From the NCBI RefSeq assembly GCF_039522585.1, contig NZ_BAAADR010000004.1: a DNA stretch of 64,000 nucleotides; one strand, 5' to 3'. The notes beneath the pieces were generated by a model. It saw nothing but the letters and a program-made list of their open reading frames with translations. It searched no databases and was not told the origin of the DNA. The DNA comes from Bisbaumannia salifodinae. GTDB lineage: Bacteria > Pseudomonadota > Gammaproteobacteria > Pseudomonadales > Halomonadaceae. This document shows positions 8,898 through 16,324 of this stretch, in pieces; the first letter of the stretch is position 1, and every line of letters begins with the position of its first letter. Both the position numbers and the translations under genes were made by a program.

Positions 8898-9854
8898 ATG
8901 ACACAAGAGACCCTGACCCTGAGCGTCGCCCGGCGTCGCGACCACACCGACGAGATCGCGGTGCTCGAGCTGGTCGCCGCCGACGGCTCCCCCCTGCCGC
9001 CCTTCGAGGCGGGGGCCCATATCGACCTGCACCTGGGCGAAGGCCTGGTGCGCCAGTACTCCCTGAGCAATGCCCCCGTCCAGGGCGATCGCTATCGCCT
9101 GGGGGTGCTCAAGGACCCCGACTCCCGGGGCGGCTCCCGGGCGGTGCACGAGCGCCTCCACGAGGGCGTCGAGGTCACGGCCAGCGCGCCGCGCAACCAC
9201 TTCCCCCTGGACGATTCGGCGGGGCACAGCCTGCTGGTGGGCGGCGGCATCGGCATCACCCCGATGATCGCCATGGCCCATGCCCTCCAGGCCGCCGGCC
9301 GCTCCTTCGAGCTTCACTACTGCTGTCGCTCCCGCGACAAGGCCGCCTTCCTGGAGGAGCTCGAGGGCACCTTCGGCGCGGCCCTGGTACTGCACTGCGA
9401 CGACCAGGGGCCGGCGCAGCGCCTGGATATCGCCTCGCTGCTCGCCGCCCAGGGCGACGACGCCCACCTCTATGTCTGTGGTCCCTCGGGCTTCATGGAC
9501 TGGGTGATCGGCACCGCCAAGGAAGGTGGTCTGTCCTCCGAGCGGGTGCACTTCGAGTACTTCAACGCCGAGGTCGACACCAGCGGCGGCGCCTTCGAGG
9601 TGGAGGCCGCGGCCAGCGGCGTCACGGTGCGGGTGGAGGAGGGCATGTCCATCGCCCAGGCGCTCAAGGCCGCCGGGGTCAAGGTGGACGTCTCCTGCGA
9701 GGAGGGGGTCTGCGGCACCTGCATCTGCGATGTGCTGGAAGGCACCCCCGACCACCGCGACCACTTCCTCAACGACGAGGAGAAGGCCGACAACGACCAG
9801 ATGGCGGTGTGCTGCTCGCGGGCCAAGAGCGAGCGCCTGGTCATCGATCTCTAG
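8898..9854 (+). CDS. iacF: Phthalate-dioxygenase-reductase-type reductase (IacF)
   Basis: A 318-residue one-protein electron-transfer chain: flavin domain (RQYSL at 52-56), NAD-binding domain (GGGIGITPM near 115-123) and a C-terminal plant-type 2Fe-2S domain (C267, C272, C275 in CEEGVCGTCIC, with C305 as the fourth ligand). This is the VanB/phthalate dioxygenase reductase order. It passes electrons from NAD(P)H to the IacC Rieske centre. GGCGAGGAG gives a strong ribosome site. The tautomerase gene follows 11 bases later. Confidence 0.85.
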   Translation: MTQETLTLSVARRRDHTDEIAVLELVAADGSPLPPFEAGAHIDLHLGEGLVRQYSLSNAPVQGDRYRLGVLKDPDSRGGSRAVHERLHEGVEVTASAPRNHFPLDDSAGHSLLVGGGIGITPMIAMAHALQAAGRSFELHYCCRSRDKAAFLEELEGTFGAALVLHCDDQGPAQRLDIASLLAAQGDDAHLYVCGPSGFMDWVIGTAKEGGLSSERVHFEYFNAEVDTSGGAFEVEAAASGVTVRVEEGMSIAQALKAAGVKVDVSCEEGVCGTCICDVLEGTPDHRDHFLNDEEKADNDQMAVCCSRAKSERLVIDL

Positions 9855-9865
9855 GAGGAACAGCC

Positions 9866-10057
9866 ATGCCCACCGTTCACGTTTACATGATGTCGGGACG
9901 CACCCAGACCCAGAAGGAGACCCTGATCCGCCGGGTGACCGATGCCGTCATGACGTCCGTCGATGCCCCCGAGGAGAACGTGCGGGTGATCATCAGCGAG
10001 ATTCCCAAGGGCGACTACGGCATCGCCGGCACCACCGGCGAGAAGCTGGGGCGCTAA
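9866..10057 (+). CDS. Small 4-oxalocrotonate tautomerase-family protein
   Basis: A 63-residue protein with proline directly after the initiator methionine (MPTVHVYMM), the general base of the 4-oxalocrotonate tautomerase family, and the family's IPKGDYGIAG end. Members isomerise enol/keto acids as hexamers. It has its own ribosome site (TAGGAGG) between iacF and iacG. It is not in the canonical iacA-I set as I know it, so it may tautomerise an unstable ring-cleaved or hydroxylated intermediate here. Earlier in-frame starts would lie inside iacF and would not place Pro at position 1. Confidence 0.82.
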   Translation: MPTVHVYMMSGRTQTQKETLIRRVTDAVMTSVDAPEENVRVIISEIPKGDYGIAGTTGEKLGR

Positions 10058-10088
10058 AGACAACTACGACTGTGCTGGAGGATGCCAG

Positions 10089-11018
10089 ATGAGCCTTGAT
10101 ACGAGAGATTTCCGCCGCGCCCTGGGCAAGTTCGCCACCGGGGTCACGGTGGTCACCACCCGGGATGGTAATGGTGAAAACTTCGGCGTGACCGCCAGCA
10201 GTTTCAACACGGTGTCGATGGATCCGCCGCTGATCCTGTGGAGCATCGACAAGGGCGCCTACAGCCTGGCCGCCTATCGGGATGCCGACCACTTCGTGGT
10301 CAATGTGCTGGGCAACGACCAGGTCGAGATCTCCAACCGTTTCGCGAGCCGCGGCGAGGACAAGTTCGCCGGGATCGGCATCGAAGAGGGGGTTGGTGGC
10401 GTCGCCAAGGTGAAGAACGCCGCGGCGCACTTCGAGTGCCGCACCTGGAACGTCTACGAGGGCGGCGATCACCTGATCATCGTCGGCGAGGTGGTGCGCT
10501 ATGCCTACCGGGACGCGGGCAGCGCCCTGGTCTTCCATAACGGCCGCTACGCGGTACCCGAGCCGCATCCCATGCTGCTGCCCGTGGACGAGCAGGGGGC
10601 CCTGGATGGTCGCCTGGGCAAGCACCTGCTCTACCTGATGCGCCAGGCCCTCGCCGCCTATCGCGGCGATTTCTATCCGCGGCTCGGCAGCCTGGGCGTC
10701 AACGACAAGGAGTGGCGGGTGTTGACCCTGCTGGCGGATCGCGGGCCCCTGGCGGCCGAGGTCCTGGCCCGCCGCGTGGCCCAGCCCCTGGCGGATCTCG
10801 AGGACACCCTGAGCGGGCTCCGGGAGCGTTCCCTGGCGGAAACCGACGACGAGAACCGCATCACGCTGCGCGAAGCGGGCCAGGCGCTGGCGCTGCGCCT
10901 GCTGGCCATGGCCGACGACTATGAGCGCCGGTTGCTCGAAGGACTCGAGCCCGCCGAGGTCGACACCCTCAAGGCGGGGCTGGGCCGGGTGATCGAGCGC
11001 TTGGGAGCCCCGCACTAA
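10089..11018 (+). CDS. iacG: Flavin reductase with C-terminal MarR-like domain (IacG)
   Basis: A 309-residue two-domain protein. Residues about 5-165 form a flavin reductase-like FMN-binding domain (FRRALGKFATGVTVVTTRDG, then GVTASSFNTVSMDPPL). Residues about 175-305 read as a winged-helix MarR-like domain (YPRLGSLGVNDKEWRVLTLL, then LAETDDENRITLREAGQAL). The same architecture is known in the reductase (C1) of p-hydroxyphenylacetate hydroxylase, where the C-terminal domain binds the aromatic substrate and releases autoinhibition. Here it should supply reduced flavin to IacA; control by indole-3-acetate is inference. GGAGG lies before the ATG. Confidence 0.8.
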   Translation: MSLDTRDFRRALGKFATGVTVVTTRDGNGENFGVTASSFNTVSMDPPLILWSIDKGAYSLAAYRDADHFVVNVLGNDQVEISNRFASRGEDKFAGIGIEEGVGGVAKVKNAAAHFECRTWNVYEGGDHLIIVGEVVRYAYRDAGSALVFHNGRYAVPEPHPMLLPVDEQGALDGRLGKHLLYLMRQALAAYRGDFYPRLGSLGVNDKEWRVLTLLADRGPLAAEVLARRVAQPLADLEDTLSGLRERSLAETDDENRITLREAGQALALRLLAMADDYERRLLEGLEPAEVDTLKAGLGRVIERLGAPH

Positions 11019-11093
11019 GAGGTACTCGCTTGCTGCCCCTCACGCCGGAGGCGCAGTGCCCCTATTTCATCGAGAAGATAAGGAGAGCCACCG

Positions 11094-11663
11094 ATGCCGG
11101 AAGTATCGAATGCCGATCTGCAGGCGCTGATCACGCGTATCGAGACGCTGGAGGCCGAGGCCGAAATCCGCCGGCTCCAGGCACGCTATATGTTCCTGTG
11201 CGATACGCCGCTTCCCGAGTATGGCGTCAAGGATGATGCCGAGCGTATCGACGCGATCATGGCGCTTTATAGCGAAGACGCCGTCTGGGAAGGGGTCGGC
11301 GACTATTACGACAACCAGTTCGGTCGCCTCGAGGGCGCGGCCGCCATTCGCCGCCATTTCGAGAACTTCTGGGGCCAGAAGCGCGACCCTGAGCTGCTCT
11401 TGAACGTGCACTACCTGACCTCCGAGCAGATCCATGTCGATGGCGATACGGCGGAGGGGCAGTGGGTGCATTGCCAGCCGTGGATCTTCTCCGATGGCTC
11501 CTCGCTGCTGCGCTCGTCGCGGCTGAACAATGCCTTCCGCCGCGAGCCGGACGGTCGCTGGAGGATCACCCGGACCCGCACCGAGAACGTCTTCGTGGCG
11601 CCACTGGCCCGCGGCTGGGCGGAGGACTTCGCCAGGACTTCGGTCTTGATGAAGCCGGCCTAG
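11094..11663 (+). CDS. iacI: SnoaL/NTF2-like protein (IacI)
   Basis: A 189-residue protein of the SnoaL/NTF2 cone fold: an N-terminal helix (LQALITRIETLEAEAEIRRL), IDAIMALYSEDAVWEG, GAAAIRRHFENFW, and a C-terminal strand with GRWRITRTRTENVF. This matches the IacI slot of iac clusters, a small SnoaL-like protein required late in the pathway with no fully established reaction. AAGGAGAG precedes the start. The 75 bases between iacG and iacI show no terminator, so it is probably in the same transcript. Confidence 0.7.
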   Translation: MPEVSNADLQALITRIETLEAEAEIRRLQARYMFLCDTPLPEYGVKDDAERIDAIMALYSEDAVWEGVGDYYDNQFGRLEGAAAIRRHFENFWGQKRDPELLLNVHYLTSEQIHVDGDTAEGQWVHCQPWIFSDGSSLLRSSRLNNAFRREPDGRWRITRTRTENVFVAPLARGWAEDFARTSVLMKPA

Positions 11664-11733
11664 TCGCTACCTCGATTGATGCTTCCCCGAAGCATGGCAA
11701 CCCAAGTACGACAACAAGACGGAGATCGAAAAG

Positions 11734-12807
11734 ATGATGAACAAGAAAAAACTCGCTTTGGCGATGGCGCTGGCTGGTGTGTCGGCTGTCTCGGCTCAGG
11801 CCTATGCCCTGGACCTGGGCGAGTTCAATGGCGCCCGATTCAGCGTGGGCGGGTACGTCAAGGGCGAGGGAATCTTCAACGACCCCGACGGTGGTGATAG
11901 CGACTTCGACGCCAGTGCCCGTCAGTCACGGCTTAATTTCCGGGTCGATCGGGAGGTCGAGGGGCACGATGTCACGGCCTTCGTGGAGGGCGACTTCTGG
12001 GACAATGCGACGGATACCAGTGACAAGAGCTATGCCATGCGTTTGCGTCATGCCTATATCCAGGTCGACAACCTGACGATCGGCCAGACCTGGTCGGGGC
12101 AGTTCTTCGCCAATGCGCCCTTCGATGTCGAGATTCTCGACTTCTATGGCACCGGTATCGGTACCGTTTCCGGCAGCGGCGCGGTCGTCCGCCCCGACCT
12201 GGTCGTGCACTACACCACGGGCGGTTTCCGTTTCAGCCTTCAGGACCCGGTCAATCAGGAGGCCGATTTCCCGGATCTGGTGGCGGCCTATACGCATCGC
12301 ACCGAGGCTGGGCATGCCTTCAATGTCGCCGTGACCGGGCGGGAGGTGGAGACCGGCGTGGACGATTCCGAGTTTGGGGCCGCGTTCTCCCTGGCGGCGA
12401 AATTCAATTTCGGCGATACCGCGCTTGCCCTGAGCGGCTACACGGGGGAGGGCAACAACGTCTACTCCGGGTGGGGCTATAACGGCGCGACCGCCCCGGC
12501 CACCATCGCCTCGAGGGGGGAGGTCAACGACACGGGCGACCTGGTCTCGACCACGGGCCTCTCGGCGGGGGTGAGCCACCGCTTCGGTGAGCGGCTGCGC
12601 GGCAATCTGCGCTATGCCCAGGTGGAGGCGGATGAGGTGTCCCCCGGTATTGCCGATGACACCCTGGAAACCATGAATGTCAATCTGATCTATACGTATT
12701 TGCCGGGCCTGGATTTCGGCATCGAATGGCGGGATCGCAATGCGCTGACCATGCCGCTGCGTCCGGCAGGGCAACAGGTGGAGCTGATGGCGATGTACAA
12801 GTTCTAG
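11734..12807 (+). CDS. DcaP-type trimeric outer-membrane porin
   Basis: A 357-residue outer-membrane beta-barrel protein with a 24-26-residue signal peptide (MNKKKLALAMALAGVSAVSA, then QAYA). Alternating aromatic/hydrophobic strands (RQSRLNFRVDR, YAMRLRHAYIQVDNLTIGQTW) and a terminal phenylalanine (MAMYKF) are the outer-membrane assembly signals. The pattern of GQTWS and FFANAPFDVEILDF resembles DcaP porins that admit dicarboxylates and aromatic acids. It lies 70 bases after iacI and ends before a strong terminator, so it is probably the last gene of the iac operon and its outer-membrane entry point. Confidence 0.8.
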   Translation: MMNKKKLALAMALAGVSAVSAQAYALDLGEFNGARFSVGGYVKGEGIFNDPDGGDSDFDASARQSRLNFRVDREVEGHDVTAFVEGDFWDNATDTSDKSYAMRLRHAYIQVDNLTIGQTWSGQFFANAPFDVEILDFYGTGIGTVSGSGAVVRPDLVVHYTTGGFRFSLQDPVNQEADFPDLVAAYTHRTEAGHAFNVAVTGREVETGVDDSEFGAAFSLAAKFNFGDTALALSGYTGEGNNVYSGWGYNGATAPATIASRGEVNDTGDLVSTTGLSAGVSHRFGERLRGNLRYAQVEADEVSPGIADDTLETMNVNLIYTYLPGLDFGIEWRDRNALTMPLRPAGQQVELMAMYKF

Positions 12808-12861
12808 AAGGAGGCCGCCGCCTCCTCGGCTGTGGCGTGTTTCGATCGTGAGGTTAATTTC

Positions 12862-12894
12862 GGCGAACCATCGACGCGATGGTTCGCCTTTTTT
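12862..12894 (+). terminator. Intrinsic terminator of the iac operon
   Basis: A 12-bp perfect stem, GGCGAACCATCG pairing with CGATGGTTCGCC, with a 3-base loop and six Ts. It lies 55 bases after the porin stop and separates the operon from iacR. The remaining bases to 12991 hold the iacR promoter region, including AATAATCAACTATTT at about 12957-12971, a weak inverted repeat. Confidence 0.92.
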
Positions 12895-12991
12895 GTTCGC
12901 GGAGGCCCTTCTTTCGTCACGCTCGTCGGCTGCTGGAAGCGGGGGGCACATGCTAGAATAATCAACTATTTCTTCGCGACGGCACGGGCCC

Positions 12992-13468
12992 ATGGCTGAC
13001 AAGGACGCACTCTCCCCCTCCTTCTTCCCCCTCTCCGAGGAATTTCGTTCCAAGGATTATCCTTTCTACTGGGTCGCTCGCCTGAACGCCAGGTACAGTG
13101 CCGATATGGATGCCCTACTCAAGCCCAAGGGGCTGAGCTCCTCCAAGTGGCGGGTACTGATGATCCTGCATGAGCATGGCCGGCTCAGCATGTCGGATAT
13201 CGCCATCCATACCGTGGCCAAGCTTTCGACGATCACCAAGATCGTCTACAAGATGCAGGAGGCCGAGCTGGTGGTGACGGCCCCCTCCGCCGAGGATCGC
13301 CGCGTCACCGAGGTGACCCTGACCGAGCAGGGCGAGGCGCAACTGGAAGTGGCCCGCGAGCTTACCCACCGCCTGGTGGAGAAGGCCTTCCACGGGCTGG
13401 ATGCCGAGGAGATCGTGACCCTGAACCGCTGCCTGGGGAAAATCTTCAATAACCTGAAATCGATCTAG
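12992..13468 (+). CDS. iacR: MarR-family regulator of the iac genes (IacR)
   Basis: A 158-residue winged-helix regulator: dimer helices (YWVARLNARYSADMDALLKP), recognition helix LSTITKIVYKMQ and wing TAPSAEDRRVTEVTLTEQG. In characterised iac clusters the regulator is a MarR repressor released by indole-3-acetate. It has the right family, size and neighbourhood. Its predicted targets are the palindromes at 556-582 and 3566-3592; no clear copy is seen in front of its own gene. The ATG is preceded by only a weak ribosome site. Confidence 0.78.
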   Translation: MADKDALSPSFFPLSEEFRSKDYPFYWVARLNARYSADMDALLKPKGLSSSKWRVLMILHEHGRLSMSDIAIHTVAKLSTITKIVYKMQEAELVVTAPSAEDRRVTEVTLTEQGEAQLEVARELTHRLVEKAFHGLDAEEIVTLNRCLGKIFNNLKSI

Positions 13469-13609
13469 CCGTTAGTCACTCGCTATGGGGGCGATGGGGC
13501 TTATGAATTGGCCCGATGATCGGGTGGGGCGCTAGGGTGAGAGGCGTCTGGTCGCCCGCCAGGCACACCCTTGCATCGTTCCGAGATGCATCCCAAGCAT
13601 TACCCGTCT

Positions 13610-13639
13610 AGCTCTCGTGTCCCCCGCGGGAGCTTTTTT
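13610..13639 (+). terminator. Terminator after iacR
   Basis: AGCTCTCG pairs with CGGGAGCT (one G-U pair) over a 9-base loop, followed by six Ts. It lies 140 bases after the iacR stop and just before the convergent end of the small membrane-protein gene. Between 13469 and 13609 I see nothing else. Confidence 0.75.
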
Positions 13640-13670
13640 ATGGTGGTGGGGGAAGTCGGCGGAGAGAGGC

Positions 13671-14027
13671 TCAGTGGCGACGCTCGTCGTCCTGTTCCGA
13701 TTTCACCTCATAGTGGCCTTCCAGGGTCTCGTGACGACCCTGGGGCTCGCGGTAGTCGCCGCCCACGTCCTGGGCCTGGTCGGCGCGCATCTGCTCCATG
13801 CGTTTCTTGAGGCGGTAGCGCAGCAGTGGCATCAGGGCCCAGCCCAGCAGCAGGAAGACCAGGCCCAGCACCAGGGCGACGACCATCATCACGCCGAACA
13901 GCAGCCAGATCAGCAGCAGCTTGAGGGTGCCCAGCAGGCCCTGGGGGCGCGTCTGGCGGGCGCGGGCCTGCCACTGGCGGGCGGCCTGCCAGGCCGGGTT
14001 GTGGCGCGGGTCATTGGGGTCGGTCAT
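13671..14027 (-). CDS. Small membrane protein of unknown function
   Basis: A 118-residue protein with a basic, glutamine/arginine-rich N-terminus (AWQAARQWQARARQTRP) and about two adjacent membrane segments (LLGTLKLLLIWLLFGVMMVV, then ALVLGLVFLLLGWALMPLL). It ends in a charged tail rich in D, E and H. I do not recognise the family. The start ATG at 14027 has GGAGAG 6 bases upstream; an upstream in-frame methionine lacks one. It stands alone between two convergent or unrelated units and has no visible link to the iac genes. Confidence 0.6.
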   Translation of the reverse strand: MTDPNDPRHNPAWQAARQWQARARQTRPQGLLGTLKLLLIWLLFGVMMVVALVLGLVFLLLGWALMPLLRYRLKKRMEQMRADQAQDVGGDYREPQGRHETLEGHYEVKSEQDDERRH

Positions 14028-14152
14028 GGATCTCTCCGTGGTCTCGAGAGCCTCTTCAAGGGCTCCCCTGGATGACTGCCCCTTGGAGGGCATTCACCGC
14101 CAATCGTTCCGGTCAGGCTAGCATAGCCGGTGATTCGAGGCTGGCGGGGGCA

Positions 14153-15148
14153 TCATCGGTTCCTGGCCTCGGCGACCAGGCGATAGCTGGCCAGGCGATC
14201 CTCGGCGCTGTAGACGTCGGTATTGATCATCAGCTCGTCGGCGCCGGTGGCCTCCAGGAAGGCCTCCAGCTCGTCGCGTACCGTCTCGGGGCCGCCGATG
14301 ATGGCGGCGCCCAGGAACTGCTCCACCTGGGCGCGCTCCGGCGGCGTCCAGTCGAGTTCCTCCACCGGTGGCTGGGAGAAGGTGCGCCGGCCACGGATCA
14401 GGTTGAGGAACTTCTGCTGGGCACTGGTGGCCAGGTAGTGGGCCAGGGCATCGCTCTCGGCGGCGATCACCGGCAGCCCCACCAGGGCATAGGGAGCATC
14501 TAGCTGCGGCGAGGGTTGGAAGGCCTCCCGGTAGCAGCGCAGGGCCTCGAACAGGTAGCCCGGGGCGAACTGGGCGGCGAAGGCGAAGGGCAGCCCCAGG
14601 CGCCCGGCCAGGCGGGCGCTGTAGTCGCTGGAGCCGAGCAGCCAGATCGGTACTCGGGTGCCCTGACCGGGAATGGCACGCACCCGCTGGTTGGGGGCGG
14701 CCTCGTCCAGGTAGCCGCGCAGTTCCTCGAGGCGCGCCGGGAAGTCGTCGACCCCGGCCCGGGGATCCCGGCCCAGGGCCGCCACGGTGGCGCCGTCGGT
14801 GCCCGGGGCGCGGCCCAGGCCCAGGTCGATGCGCCCGGGGTAGAGGGTCTCCAGGGTGCCGAACTGCTCGGCGACCACCAGAGGCGCATGGTTGGGCAGC
14901 ATGATGCCGCCGCTGCCCACCCGTAGCTTTGAGGTGGCGCCGGCCACATGGCCGATCAGTACCGCCGTGGCGGCACTGGCGATGCCCTCCAGGTTATGGT
15001 GCTCCGCCAGCCAGTAGCGGGTGAAGCCCAGCGCCTCGGCCTGGCGGGCCAGTTGCGCCGTCTCGCGGAAGCTGTCGGCGATGCTGCCGCCCTGGCGCAC
15101 CGGGGCCAGGTCGAGCACCGAGAGGGGAGTCGAGGCGAGTCGAGACAT
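14153..15148 (-). CDS. LLM-class flavin oxidoreductase (MsnO8/YhbW type)
   Basis: A 331-residue bacterial-luciferase-like monooxygenase. The N-terminal LSVLDLAPV strand, RYWLAEHHN (about 44-52), GSGGIMLPNHAPLVVAEQFG and GRIDLGLGRAPGTD are diagnostic of the MsnO8 subgroup. These proteins use FMNH2 or F420-like cofactors, and most members, including E. coli YhbW, lack a known substrate. ATG at 15148 was preferred over a GTG three codons upstream that lacks a ribosome site. It is divergent from the small peptide/TauE unit across 176 bases. Confidence 0.83.
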   Translation of the reverse strand: MSRLASTPLSVLDLAPVRQGGSIADSFRETAQLARQAEALGFTRYWLAEHHNLEGIASAATAVLIGHVAGATSKLRVGSGGIMLPNHAPLVVAEQFGTLETLYPGRIDLGLGRAPGTDGATVAALGRDPRAGVDDFPARLEELRGYLDEAAPNQRVRAIPGQGTRVPIWLLGSSDYSARLAGRLGLPFAFAAQFAPGYLFEALRCYREAFQPSPQLDAPYALVGLPVIAAESDALAHYLATSAQQKFLNLIRGRRTFSQPPVEELDWTPPERAQVEQFLGAAIIGGPETVRDELEAFLEATGADELMINTDVYSAEDRLASYRLVAEARNR

Positions 15149-15324
15149 GGTAGACACCGCAGTAAATAGTTAGCTTGCTCGCTATCATCCCGGGGCATAA
15201 GGCGCTTTGCAATGGGGACGGGCTATCGCCGCGATAGGCGAGGCGGGGCGTTGGCGCCTCGCCGTTGGTGGGGGGACGAATTGCGCTTATGATGAAAGTC
15301 CGTGCAATTCCATAACAGGCCCCC

Positions 15325-15492
15325 ATGTCTCCACGCCGACCCAGTCGCGGCGCCACCCGCCGCCCCCGTCCCGGCCAGCGCCTGAAGTTCGAATGCTGGC
15401 TCGACCGCTGGCTGGATCGCGCCGTGGATATCGCCGTGCTCACCGCCCTGGCGGTGGGCCTCGCCGCCCTGCTATTGACCCTGCTGCGCTGA
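15325..15492 (+). CDS. 55-residue single-span membrane peptide
   Basis: A short frame encoding 55 residues: an arginine-rich N-terminus (MSPRRPSRGATRRPRPGQR) followed by one hydrophobic segment (about residues 34-53, AVDIAVLTALAVGLAALLLT) and LLR at the end. It ends 12 bases before the TauE/SafE gene. The positive-inside charge pattern and codon usage like its neighbours make it a plausible real gene. No family recognised. It may be co-expressed with the exporter. The start lacks a strong ribosome site. Confidence 0.5.
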   Translation: MSPRRPSRGATRRPRPGQRLKFECWLDRWLDRAVDIAVLTALAVGLAALLLTLLR

Positions 15493-15504
15493 AAAGGACC
15501 TTCG

Positions 15505-16248
15505 ATGCTGCCCGACTACTCCTGGCTCGCCTGGGGCCTGATCGTGCTCTCCACCTTCCTCACCGGGGTCTCCAAGGGTGGCTTCGCCGGGGGCTTCGGC
15601 ACCCTCTCGGTGCCCTTGATGGCGCTGGCCATCGGTCCCATCGAGGCGGCCGGCCTGCTGCTGCCGCTGCTGCTGGTAATGGACGGCTTCACCGTCAAGG
15701 CCTGGTGGGGGCGCCATGACGGCGCCGAGGTGCGCCGCCTGCTGCCCGGGCTCGCCCTGGGTGTGGTGATCGGCACCCTGCTGGCCGGCAGCCTCGACGA
15801 GGACGGCGTGCGCCTCTTGCTGGGCATCCTCTCGCTGCTGTTCGCCGCCTATATGCTGCTGCGCCCGGCGGCGGGGCGGCCCATCTCGCCGCGCTGGGCC
15901 CTGCCCGCCGGCGCCGGCTGCGGCTTCACCAGTTTCCTGGCCCATGCCGGGGCGCCGCCGCTGAATCTCTATCTGGTGCCGCGGCGGCTCGCCAAGGAGA
16001 CCTTTATCGCCACCAGCGCCATCGCCTTCGCCGCGGTCAACCTGATCAAGCTGCCCCCCTACCTGTGGCTCGGCGAGATCAACCTGACCAGCGCCTGGGC
16101 CTCGCTGGCGCTGGTGCCGGTGGCCTGGGCCGGGGTCAAGAGTGGCCTGTGGCTGCAGCACCGGGTCAGCGAGGCGCTCTTCTATCGGCTGGTGATCGTC
16201 GCCATGGTGATCGTCGGCGTGCAGTTGCTGATCAAGGCGCTGGGCTGA
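15505..16248 (+). CDS. TauE/SafE-family anion exporter
   Basis: A 247-residue polytopic membrane protein with about eight helices. The family signature near the start (LTGVSKGGFAGGFGTLSVPL, about 20-39) and the second half repeat (GFTSFLAHAGAPPLNLYLVP) identify TauE/SafE (DUF81) permeases, which export sulfite, sulfoacetate or other small organosulfur anions. No sulfur gene is adjacent, so the substrate is open. AAAAGGACC precedes the ATG. A downstream hairpin at 16274-16296 may also end this transcript. Confidence 0.85.
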   Translation: MLPDYSWLAWGLIVLSTFLTGVSKGGFAGGFGTLSVPLMALAIGPIEAAGLLLPLLLVMDGFTVKAWWGRHDGAEVRRLLPGLALGVVIGTLLAGSLDEDGVRLLLGILSLLFAAYMLLRPAAGRPISPRWALPAGAGCGFTSFLAHAGAPPLNLYLVPRRLAKETFIATSAIAFAAVNLIKLPPYLWLGEINLTSAWASLALVPVAWAGVKSGLWLQHRVSEALFYRLVIVAMVIVGVQLLIKALG

Positions 16249-16273
16249 GCCCTGGCGCCATAGGTCCGAGTGC

Positions 16274-16296
16274 AAAAAGCCCCGCGGAGGCGGGGC
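16274..16296 (-). terminator. Terminator of the inositol transport operon
   Basis: GCCCCGC and GCGGGGC form a 7-bp stem with a GGAG loop. Read on the minus strand it is followed by five Ts, placing it 28 bases after the porin stop at 16325. Confidence 0.8.
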
Positions 16297-16324
16297 AAGA
16301 GGACACACGAGCGAGGGGCGGGGT

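Noticed and set aside
12957..12971. AATAATCAACTATTT before iacR considered as a third copy of the iac operator.
   Set aside because: It lacks the TTCATGTGA core; similarity is limited to AT-rich arms.
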